From the NCBI GenBank assembly GCA_002798275.1, contig NWQR01000002.1, positions 62,001 through 126,000 on the forward strand: a stretch of 64,000 bases of DNA, in the 5' to 3' direction. The position numbers and the translations under genes were made by a program. The notes below the pieces were generated by a model. That model did not search any database. It was not told where the DNA came from and was given only the letters and a program-made list of their open reading frames with translations. Below are positions 57,761 to 64,000 of this stretch, piece by piece. The first letter of the stretch is position 1; each line of letters opens with the position of its first letter. This DNA comes from Lysobacteraceae bacterium NML08-0793 (GTDB taxonomy: Bacteria; Pseudomonadota; Gammaproteobacteria; Xanthomonadales; Xanthomonadaceae).

Positions 57761-58825
57761 TTATTGATCAAACCCCACCTTATCCACCAGCTCGCTGGCG
57801 GCACGACGGTGCTTCTGTATCTCGCTCATCGGCAACTTATCGACCTGCAACGGCCCCAGTGCCTCGATAACCGGATCAAGCGGCACGCCCGCCTTTACCG
57901 GGTATTCGTAATTGGCCTTGGCATACATCGCCTGCGCCTGATCCGACACCAAATATTCCATCAGCCGCACCGCATTGTCACGATTGGGCGCATGCTTTGC
58001 CAGCACCGCCCCACTGATATTCACATGCGTGCCAAAGTCGCCAAAGCTTGGCCGCACCACCTTAATGGCCTCCCCCCACTGATGCTGCTCGCTGCCCGGC
58101 TCGGCGTTTTTCATCCGTCCCACATAATAGGTATTGGCAAGCCCCAAATCGCAAATCCCGGCCAAAATGTCGCGCGCCACATCGCGATCTCCCCCGGCAG
58201 GCTTGCGCGCCAGGTTGGCCTTGATGCCACGCAGCCAGCTTTCGGTCTTGGCCTCGCCCTCATGCGCAATCATCGCGGCAATCAAGCTGGTGTTGTAAGG
58301 ATGCTGACCAGAGCGAATGCACAGCTTGCCCTTGTATGCGGGCAGAGCAAGATCTTGATAAGTCAAACCCGTCGGCAGATTCATGTCCTTGTCGGCATAC
58401 ACCACCCGATCACGCAACGACAACGCAAACCACTCGCCCTCGGCACCGCGCAGATGCGCCGGGATGGCCGCTTCCAGCACTTCGGACTTCAACGGCTGGC
58501 TATGCCCGGCCTCCACCACGTCCAGCAGATTGCCGCTATCCACCGTCATCAGTACATCGGCCGTGGAACGCTCGCCCTCGGCATTCAGGCGCTCCATCAA
58601 ACCATCCTTCAAAAACACCGTATTGACCTGAATACCAGTTTCAGCCGTGAAGGCATCCAGCAGCGGCTGAATCAGACCCGGCTCGCGCGTGGTGTACAGA
58701 TTGACCTCACCGGCTGCGGCAGCCCTCTGACTGACCTCCGCGGGGCTTTCGGCTGATTCTTTCTGGCAACCGGCCAATACCAGCCAACAGGCCGCGGGCA
58801 ACAACAATTTGGGCAAAAGACGCAT
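57761..58825 (-). CDS. fbpA: Fe(III) ABC transporter substrate-binding lipoprotein
   Basis: A 354-residue periplasmic ferric-binding protein of the FbpA/FutA group. The signal ends in a lipobox (VLAGC, Cys20), so it is membrane-anchored. It begins with VNLYTTREPGLIQPLLDAF. The adjacent tyrosines that bind Fe(III) in this family are Tyr233-Tyr234 in LGLANTYYVGRM. First gene of fbpABC, with a possible Fur box upstream. Confidence 0.92.
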   Translation of the reverse strand: MRLLPKLLLPAACWLVLAGCQKESAESPAEVSQRAAAAGEVNLYTTREPGLIQPLLDAFTAETGIQVNTVFLKDGLMERLNAEGERSTADVLMTVDSGNLLDVVEAGHSQPLKSEVLEAAIPAHLRGAEGEWFALSLRDRVVYADKDMNLPTGLTYQDLALPAYKGKLCIRSGQHPYNTSLIAAMIAHEGEAKTESWLRGIKANLARKPAGGDRDVARDILAGICDLGLANTYYVGRMKNAEPGSEQHQWGEAIKVVRPSFGDFGTHVNISGAVLAKHAPNRDNAVRLMEYLVSDQAQAMYAKANYEYPVKAGVPLDPVIEALGPLQVDKLPMSEIQKHRRAASELVDKVGFDQ

Positions 58826-58850
58826 GTGCGGGGAATCTCTAAAGAAGTTG

Positions 58851-58866
58851 TTGAGAATTATATGCA
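58851..58866 (-). promoter_or_regulatory. Candidate Fur box upstream of fbpA
   Basis: On the minus strand ATATAATTCTCAA lies about 26 bp before fbpA. It shares ATTCTCAA with the sequence in front of fur and matches about 10 of 15 Fur-box positions. The context (iron transporter) supports it more than the score does. Confidence 0.35.
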
Positions 58867-58893
58867 GCCGCATGGCTTGCCAGCGGCATGCCT

Positions 58894-59928
58894 TCAAGCA
58901 TCCATATTGCGCCACAGCAGCATGGCATCGCCGTAGCTGAAAAAGCGGTATTGCGCATCGATGGCGTGCTGGTAGGCGGCCATGATGCGGTCTTTGCCTG
59001 CAAACGCCGATACCAGCATCAGCAGGGTGCTTTCGGGCAGGTGGAAGTTGGTCACCATCGCATCCACGCTCTGCACTTTTTTTCCGGGAAAAATGAAGAT
59101 GCGGGTTTCTCCGGCGAAAGGTTGCAGCTGCCCGTCGCGCATCGCGCTTTCCAAGGCTCGCACCACGGTGGTGCCGACCGCAATCACCCGGCCGCCGCGC
59201 TCGCGGGTTTTGTGCACTTGCTGTACCAGTTCTGCGCCGACATTCAGCCATTCGCTGTGCATGGTGTGCTCATGTAGATTGTCCACCCGCATCGGCTGGA
59301 ACGTGCCCGCACCCACATGCAGGGTAACGTGCCCAAACGCCACGCCCTTGGCTTTCAGCGCCGCCAGCAGGGCATCGTCAAAATGCAGCCCGGCGGTGGG
59401 CGCGGCAACCGCACCGACATGCCGGGCGAATACGGTTTGGTAGCGCTCGGCATCGGCGGCCTCGACCTCGCGGGTAATGTAGGGCGGCAGCGGCAGGCGA
59501 CCTGCCTGCATCAGCCATGATTCAAGCGGCGCATCCAGATGAAATTGCAGATGATAGAAAGCCGCATCGCGCCCCAGGACTTCCGCCTCGCCACCGGCAT
59601 CGAGCTGGATGCGACTGCCGAGCTTTGGCGCTTTGCTGGCACCAATCTGCGCGCGCGCTTGATTTTGCGGCAAGAGGCGCTCAATCAAAATCTCCACCCG
59701 ACCGCCGGTGGCCTTCTGGCCAAACAGGCGTGCCGGAATCACCCGGGTGTCGTTGAAAATCAGCAAATCGCCAGCGCGCAACAGTTGCGGCAAATCGGCC
59801 ATGCCAAGATCCTGAAACGCCCCCTGCCCCGGCGGCACCAACAACAGGCGGCTGGCCGAACGCTCCGGCAACGGCTCTTGGGCAATCAGGCTTTCAGGCA
59901 GATCAAAATAAAAATCGGACTTTTTCAT
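58894..59928 (-). CDS. queA: S-adenosylmethionine:tRNA ribosyltransferase-isomerase
   Basis: Makes epoxyqueuosine in tRNA from the preQ1 intermediate; 344 residues. Motifs: [53 protein letters not shown] and the C-terminal [22 protein letters not shown] 59928 gives the standard start. tgt, its usual partner, is not in the window. Confidence 0.96.
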   Translation of the reverse strand: MKKSDFYFDLPESLIAQEPLPERSASRLLLVPPGQGAFQDLGMADLPQLLRAGDLLIFNDTRVIPARLFGQKATGGRVEILIERLLPQNQARAQIGASKAPKLGSRIQLDAGGEAEVLGRDAAFYHLQFHLDAPLESWLMQAGRLPLPPYITREVEAADAERYQTVFARHVGAVAAPTAGLHFDDALLAALKAKGVAFGHVTLHVGAGTFQPMRVDNLHEHTMHSEWLNVGAELVQQVHKTRERGGRVIAVGTTVVRALESAMRDGQLQPFAGETRIFIFPGKKVQSVDAMVTNFHLPESTLLMLVSAFAGKDRIMAAYQHAIDAQYRFFSYGDAMLLWRNMDA

Positions 59929-60033
59929 CGGCGACACGATACCCCAAGGGCGCGCTTTTGCGGGTCTTGAGGGCATAACACAGCCTCACAGCAGCCCTGC
60001 TTGCCGGCTGATTCTGCCCGGATACAACTTGGC

Positions 60034-60465
60034 TCAACGCTCGAACTTGGTGGACAAGATAATCGCCGTGGTGGTGCGCTCCACCCCTTCGATCATGCCG
60101 ATTTGGTCAGTCAGGCTATCCATTTCCTCAACGCCCCGGGTTACGCCCAGCGCAATCAGATCCGAAAGCCCGCTGACCGAATGCAACCGACGGATTTCCG
60201 GCATCTGCCGCAAGGCTTCCACCACCTGCGGCATTTGCCGCGGCGCCAAGGTAATCATGATGTGGGCGCGGATATGGGTGTGCTCGACCGCATCGCTGAC
60301 CCGCACGGTGTATCCGGCAATCACCCCATCACGCTCCAGCCGGTCGATGCGGCTTTGCACCGTGGTACGCGACAGCCCTAGGCGGCGGGCGATTTCGGCG
60401 GTGGAGGCACGGGCGTTTTCACGCAACAGGGCGAGCAGTTGCTGGTCGGCAGCGGTGATTTTCAA
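60034..60465 (-). CDS. Lrp/AsnC family regulator
   Basis: A 143-residue transcription regulator. The N-terminal helix-turn-helix reads STAEIARRLGLSRTTVQSRI and the C-terminal RAM domain binds small effectors such as amino acids. It diverges from a class III aminotransferase gene with inverted repeats between them, so it very probably controls that gene and itself. The 105 bp between its 3' end and queA hold nothing recognisable. Confidence 0.92.
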   Translation of the reverse strand: MKITAADQQLLALLRENARASTAEIARRLGLSRTTVQSRIDRLERDGVIAGYTVRVSDAVEHTHIRAHIMITLAPRQMPQVVEALRQMPEIRRLHSVSGLSDLIALGVTRGVEEMDSLTDQIGMIEGVERTTTAIILSTKFER

Positions 60466-60482
60466 GATGGCTTCCTACAAGT

Positions 60483-60522
60483 TTTCGTCGATTCGACGAA
60501 ATCATCAGATATTTCGTCTGAT
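60483..60522. promoter_or_regulatory. Two adjacent inverted repeats, likely Lrp operators
   Basis: TTTCGTCG-ATT-CGACGAAA (60483-60501) is a perfect 8-bp inverted repeat. ATCAGA-N7-TCTGAT (60504-60522) follows two bases later. Their centres, 60492 and 60513, are 21 bp apart, two helical turns. They fill the region between the divergent lrp-type and aminotransferase genes. A CATAAT -10-like hexamer is at 60552-60557. Confidence 0.7.
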
Positions 60523-60587
60523 TTTGCACTACCAATGGACGAGCAAATCCCCATAATGACCGGCTTGTCCCTTCTATCGGAGCCCGA

Positions 60588-62069
60588 ATGAGCCTGCTCG
60601 ATACCCTTGCGCCGCTGCGCGCCCACGGCAATGCCCGCACCACTGGCCTTGACGATGCCACCATCGAACGCTTCGCCAAGACTCACCCGCAACTGGCCGA
60701 AGCCATCGAAGCGGCCGCTGCCGAATATGCCGTCATCAAGGCCGAGTTCCCGGAGCTGCTGGCGCTGGATGAAAATACCCAGATTGAAAAAATCCAGGCC
60801 GGCTTCGTCAATTTCTATTCCGCCGATACGGTCAACCCGTATGTCGCCATCGCTGCGCGCGGCCCGTGGATTGTTACCCTGAAGGGCGCCGTGCTGCATG
60901 ACTCCGGCGGCTACGGCATGCTGGGTCTTGGGCATACCCCGAAGGCAGTGCTGGAGGCGATGGCCAAGCCGCAGGTGATGGCCAACATCATGACGCCGTC
61001 GGTTGCGCAGATGAAGTTCACCCGCGCCATGCGCCGTGAAATCGGCCAGACCACCGGCAAAGACTGCCCGTTTGTCGCCTTCATGTGCCTGAACTCCGGC
61101 TCCGAGTCGGTCTCGCTGGCCTCGCGCATCGTCGATGCCAATGCCAAAACCCAGACCGACCCCGGCGCCCGTCATGCGGGCAAGACCATCAAGCGACTGG
61201 TGGTGAAAGGTGCCTTCCACGGCCGCACCGAGCGTCCGGCGCTGTATTCGGACTCCACCCGCAAAACCTATGTGCAGCATCTGGCGAGCTTCCGTGGCGA
61301 AGATTCGGTCATCACCGTACCGCCGTATGACGTGGATGCGCTGAAAAAAGTGTTCGCCGATGCCGATGCCAACGGCTGGTTCATCGAGGCGATGTTCATG
61401 GAGCCGGTGATGGGCGAAGGCGACCCCGGTCGCAGCGTGCCACGCGCGTTCTACGATGTGGCACGCGAGTTGACCGCCGCCCACGGCGCCCTGCTGCTGG
61501 TGGACTCCATCCAGGCCGGTCTGCGCGCTTCGGGCTATCTGTCCATCGTCGATTATCCGGGCTTTGAAGGCATCACCCCGCCGGATATGGAAACCTATTC
61601 CAAGGCGCTCAATGCCGGGCAGTACCCGCTGTCAGTGCTGGCTGTCACCGCCCATGCCGCTGATCTGTACAAGCGCGGCCTGTACGGCAACACCATGACC
61701 GCCAACCCGCGCGCGCTGGATGTGGCCTGCGCTGTACTGGGCAGCCTCACCCCGGAGCTACGCGCCAATATCCGCAACCGCGGTGCAGAAGCGGTGCAAA
61801 AGCTCGAAGCCCTGAAAGCCGAGCTGGGCGGGCTAATTACCAAGGTGCAGGGCACCGGGCTGCTGTTCTCCTGCGAGCTGTCCAAGGAATACAAAGGCTA
61901 CGGCGCAGGCAGCACCGAGGAATGGATGCGCGAGCAAGGCATCGGCGTGATTCATGGCGGTGAAAATTCGCTGCGGTTCACCCCGCACTTCGGCTATGAC
62001 CAGGCCGAACTTGAGCTGCTGATTGACATGATTCGCCGCGCCCTCAAGGAAGGCCCGCGCAGTCACTGA
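60588..62069 (+). CDS. Class III PLP-dependent aminotransferase, substrate unknown
   Basis: A 493-residue fold-type I class III aminotransferase. The Asp that contacts the PLP pyridine is near residue 305 in LLLVDSIQAGLRASG. The Schiff-base Lys is near residue 339 in METYSKALNAGQYPLSV. In common family members the first motif reads DEVQTGFGRTG, so DSIQAGLRASG marks a divergent subgroup. An N-terminal extension of about 80 residues precedes the fold. Lysine 6-aminotransferase is a possible relative but not established. CGGAG precedes ATG 60588. Divergent from its likely Lrp-type regulator. Confidence 0.83.
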   Translation: MSLLDTLAPLRAHGNARTTGLDDATIERFAKTHPQLAEAIEAAAAEYAVIKAEFPELLALDENTQIEKIQAGFVNFYSADTVNPYVAIAARGPWIVTLKGAVLHDSGGYGMLGLGHTPKAVLEAMAKPQVMANIMTPSVAQMKFTRAMRREIGQTTGKDCPFVAFMCLNSGSESVSLASRIVDANAKTQTDPGARHAGKTIKRLVVKGAFHGRTERPALYSDSTRKTYVQHLASFRGEDSVITVPPYDVDALKKVFADADANGWFIEAMFMEPVMGEGDPGRSVPRAFYDVARELTAAHGALLLVDSIQAGLRASGYLSIVDYPGFEGITPPDMETYSKALNAGQYPLSVLAVTAHAADLYKRGLYGNTMTANPRALDVACAVLGSLTPELRANIRNRGAEAVQKLEALKAELGGLITKVQGTGLLFSCELSKEYKGYGAGSTEEWMREQGIGVIHGGENSLRFTPHFGYDQAELELLIDMIRRALKEGPRSH

Positions 62070-62094
62070 TCCGCCGCCTGATTGTGGTTGCAGA

Positions 62095-62125
62095 GAAAAC
62101 GCCGGGGAAGAAACCCGGCGTTTTC
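62095..62125 (+). terminator. Terminator of aminotransferase gene
   Basis: GAAAACGCCGGG, loop GAAGAAA, CCCGGCGTTTTC: a 12-bp stem 26 bp after the stop. The A/T arms make it usable from both strands (the LysR gene converges). Confidence 0.88.
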
Positions 62126-62177
62126 GCGATTGCATGCCACGCCCGACTTTTCCGCCTCTTGCCCGGCACTCGAGCCC

Positions 62178-63101
62178 TCACCCCCCATTTTCGACCTGCT
62201 GCAACCCCGGCAGATGGGCAAGGCTGTCGGCCAGATATTCGACAAACATCCGCACCCGTGCCGGTTGCAGGCGGCGCTCCGGCATGAGTGCGTGAATGCC
62301 ACTGCCCGGCAATGACCACTGCGGCAATACCCGCTGCAAACGCCCGGCGCGCAAATCCTCATGCACCTGCCAGAGCGAGTGGCGCGAAATACCAAGCCCG
62401 GCCAGTGCGGCCTGCCGCAAGGCTTCGCCCGCATTACTTTGCACCCGCCCGTGCACGCGCAGCCGGACGGATTCGCCTTGGGCATCCTGCAAGCGCCATA
62501 CGCCACTTTCATCACCCTGTCCGCTCTGCACGATGCAGTCGTGCGCCAGCAAATCAGCGGGCTGCTGCGGCAGGCCGCGGCGGCGCAGATAGTCAGGCGA
62601 TGCGCATAGCACACGCGGATTATCGGCAAGACGGCGAGACACCCAAGAGGAGTCCTGCAACTGCCCGATGCGGATAGCTAGGTCATAGCCTTCGGCAATC
62701 AAGTCCACCATGCGGTCATCCAAGTCCAGCCGCAGCTGCACTTGCGGATGCGCCACAAGAAACCCCGACACCAACGGCATCAAATAATGCTGGCCAAATG
62801 CAGCCGATGCCGTTACCCGCAGCAGACCGCTGACTTGGCTACTGCCTTGCTGCAAGCGCGCGCCCAACTGGGTTAAGCCATCCAGCAAGGGGCGGCCTTC
62901 TTCGGCCAGCGCCAAACCTTCCGGCGTGGGGGTCAACCGCCTTGTGGTGCGATGCAGAAGGCGCAGGCCAAGTTCCGTCTCCAGCCGCTTCAGTCGCTGG
63001 CTTGCCACGGCCGGAGAAAGATCCATATGCCGGGCAGCGGCGCTGATGGAGCCGTGCTCCAACACCTGCAAAAACAGCGCGATATCACCGATACGTTTCA
63101 T
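62178..63101 (-). CDS. LysR-type transcriptional regulator
   Basis: A 307-residue LTTR. The N-terminal winged helix includes GSISAAARHMDLSPAVASQRLKRLE-type sequence (recognition helix in SPAVASQRLKRLE). The effector domain includes LLRVTASAAFGQHYLMPL. It resembles the group that controls divergently transcribed exporters or oxidoreductases. It diverges from an MFS transporter gene with an operator-like inverted repeat in between. Confidence 0.92.
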   Translation of the reverse strand: MKRIGDIALFLQVLEHGSISAAARHMDLSPAVASQRLKRLETELGLRLLHRTTRRLTPTPEGLALAEEGRPLLDGLTQLGARLQQGSSQVSGLLRVTASAAFGQHYLMPLVSGFLVAHPQVQLRLDLDDRMVDLIAEGYDLAIRIGQLQDSSWVSRRLADNPRVLCASPDYLRRRGLPQQPADLLAHDCIVQSGQGDESGVWRLQDAQGESVRLRVHGRVQSNAGEALRQAALAGLGISRHSLWQVHEDLRAGRLQRVLPQWSLPGSGIHALMPERRLQPARVRMFVEYLADSLAHLPGLQQVENGG

Positions 63102-63129
63102 TGCCGAATCAACAGGAGCGTTCCGATAT

Positions 63130-63148
63130 TTTCAATATTTTATTGAAA
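63130..63148. promoter_or_regulatory. LysR-type operator TTTCAAT-N5-ATTGAAA
   Basis: A perfect 7-bp inverted repeat with spacer ATTTT, containing the T-N11-A core typical of LysR-family binding sites. It lies 28 bp from the LysR start and about 80 bp from the transporter start. Confidence 0.65.
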
Positions 63149-63228
63149 CTCATCATGAATTTGCCCGGTTTTTCCAATCAATCAAAGCGGTAACAGTAGC
63201 GCCTCCTCCCCTAGCCCAAGCCCTGCGC

Positions 63229-64000
63229 ATGATCGCATCGCCCACTTCCTCGTCCCGCCTGCCGCTGGCCGTGTATGCGCTGACCATCGGCGCTTTCGGC
63301 ATCGGCACCACCGAATTCATCATCATGGGTCTGTTGGTGCAGGTGGCCGCCGATATGCAGGTGACGCTGCCGCAGGCCGGTTGGCTGATTTCGGCTTATG
63401 CGCTGGGCGTGTTTGTCGGCGCGCCACTGCTCACGCTCGCCACCCGCCGCCTGCCGCACAAGATCACGCTGATGGCGCTGATGCTCATCTTCACGCTGGG
63501 CAATCTGGCCTGTGCGCTGGCGCCCGCCTATGGCTGGCTGCTGGCGGCTCGGGTGTTGACCTCGCTCGCGCACGGCACGTATTTCGGCGTGGGCTCGGTG
63601 GTGGCCACGCAATTGGTGGCGCCGGACAAGCAGGCGCAGGCGATTGCCCTCATGTTCACGGGGCTGACGGTGGCCACGCTGCTGGGCGTGCCCGCCGGCG
63701 CCTGGCTGGGGCTGCAATACGGCTGGCGCGCCACCTTTTGGGCGGTGACGGCCATCGGCGTGCTGGCCACGCTGGTCGTGCTGGCTTTGGTGCCGCGCAC
63801 GCAAGCGGACACGGGGCCAAGCCGCATCCGCGACGAGGTGCGCCAAGTGCTGCGCGCGCCGGTGCTGCTGGGGCTGTTGATCACCGTGCTGGGCTTTGGC
63901 GGCCTGTTTGTGGTGCAGACCTATATCCAGCCCATCTTGATGCAGGTGTCGGGCTTTGCCGAAAGCGCCGTGTCGCCCATCTTGCTGCTGTTTGGCGTGG
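63229..64000 (+). CDS. MFS transporter (DHA1, AraJ/NepI-like), 3'-truncated
   Basis: Open to the window edge; 257 residues are visible from ATG 63229. They start MIASPTSSSRLPLAVYALTI and continue with GAFGIGTTEFIIMGLL, a hallmark of the DHA1 12-helix drug/sugar exporter family. The loop RRLPHKITLMALM corresponds to the MFS A-type motif, and GVPAGAWLGLQYGWRATFW to the motif C region. At least seven helices are present. The substrate is unknown. The divergent LysR gene probably regulates it. Codon choice is unusually rich in GCG, GTG and CTG compared with upstream genes. Confidence 0.88.
   Translation, partial: MIASPTSSSRLPLAVYALTIGAFGIGTTEFIIMGLLVQVAADMQVTLPQAGWLISAYALGVFVGAPLLTLATRRLPHKITLMALMLIFTLGNLACALAPAYGWLLAARVLTSLAHGTYFGVGSVVATQLVAPDKQAQAIALMFTGLTVATLLGVPAGAWLGLQYGWRATFWAVTAIGVLATLVVLALVPRTQADTGPSRIRDEVRQVLRAPVLLGLLITVLGFGGLFVVQTYIQPILMQVSGFAESAVSPILLLFGV

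Overview
The window is a gene-dense, high-GC bacterial chromosome segment. It looks like a gammaproteobacterium of the Lysobacterales (Xanthomonadales) type. The reasons are the block ratA-rnfH / bamE / fur / recN / grpE-dnaK-dnaJ-dapB, the order miaA-hfq-hflX-hflK-hflC, the order rlmE-ftsH-folP with divergent yhbY, a large TonB-dependent receptor, and families common in that group (DUF3025, DUF4845, PilZ). The family placement is inference from gene content and order. No rRNA, tRNA, CRISPR array, phage, insertion sequence or defence island was seen.

Layout. 1-9 kb: the end of RNase E, then recO, era and a DUF3025 gene, rimO, a HIT protein with a small secreted protein, dcd and mrp. 9-12.8 kb: a TonB-dependent receptor whose early coding sequence holds a heptanucleotide tandem repeat, and a DUF2147 protein. 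12.8-20 kb: dapB, an AT-rich small membrane-protein gene between dnaJ and dapB, then dnaJ, dnaK and grpE. Near-consensus sigma-32 promoters lie before both grpE and dnaK, and hrcA is not present. recN and fur follow. 20-30 kb: bamE, rnfH, ratA, smpB, a secreted S41 peptidase-like pair, an MltD-like transglycosylase, a HerA/DUF853 ATPase coupled to an AbgT transporter, an NlpE-N lipoprotein and greB. 30-39.7 kb: rnc, DUF4845, two tandem lepB genes, lepA, hflC, hflK, hflX, hfq and miaA. 39.7-51.4 kb: putP, folP, ftsH, rlmE, yhbY, an Mth938-like protein, PilZ, DUF808, a GNAT and mfd. 51.4-55 kb: the least conserved stretch, with a HEAT-repeat protein, a frameshifted DUF1801 gene, a tiny membrane protein, a DUF4442 protein and an unrecognised membrane-anchored protein. 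55-64 kb: a ferric-iron ABC transporter (FbpABC type), queA, an Lrp regulator divergent from an unusual class III aminotransferase, and a LysR regulator divergent from an MFS exporter that runs off the window end.

How the genes work together. The core is proteostasis and RNA metabolism: DnaK-DnaJ-GrpE, FtsH-HflKC, LepA, SmpB, RNase E/III, Hfq, MiaA and RimO. Iron handling is represented by Fur, FbpABC and possibly the TonB receptor. I did not find a clear multi-gene novel defence or metabolic system. The observations most worth checking are the possible phase-variable receptor, the AT-rich insert with a poly-G tract at its putative promoter, the duplicated signal peptidases, the paired operators in front of the aminotransferase, and the S41 protein lacking its expected lysine.
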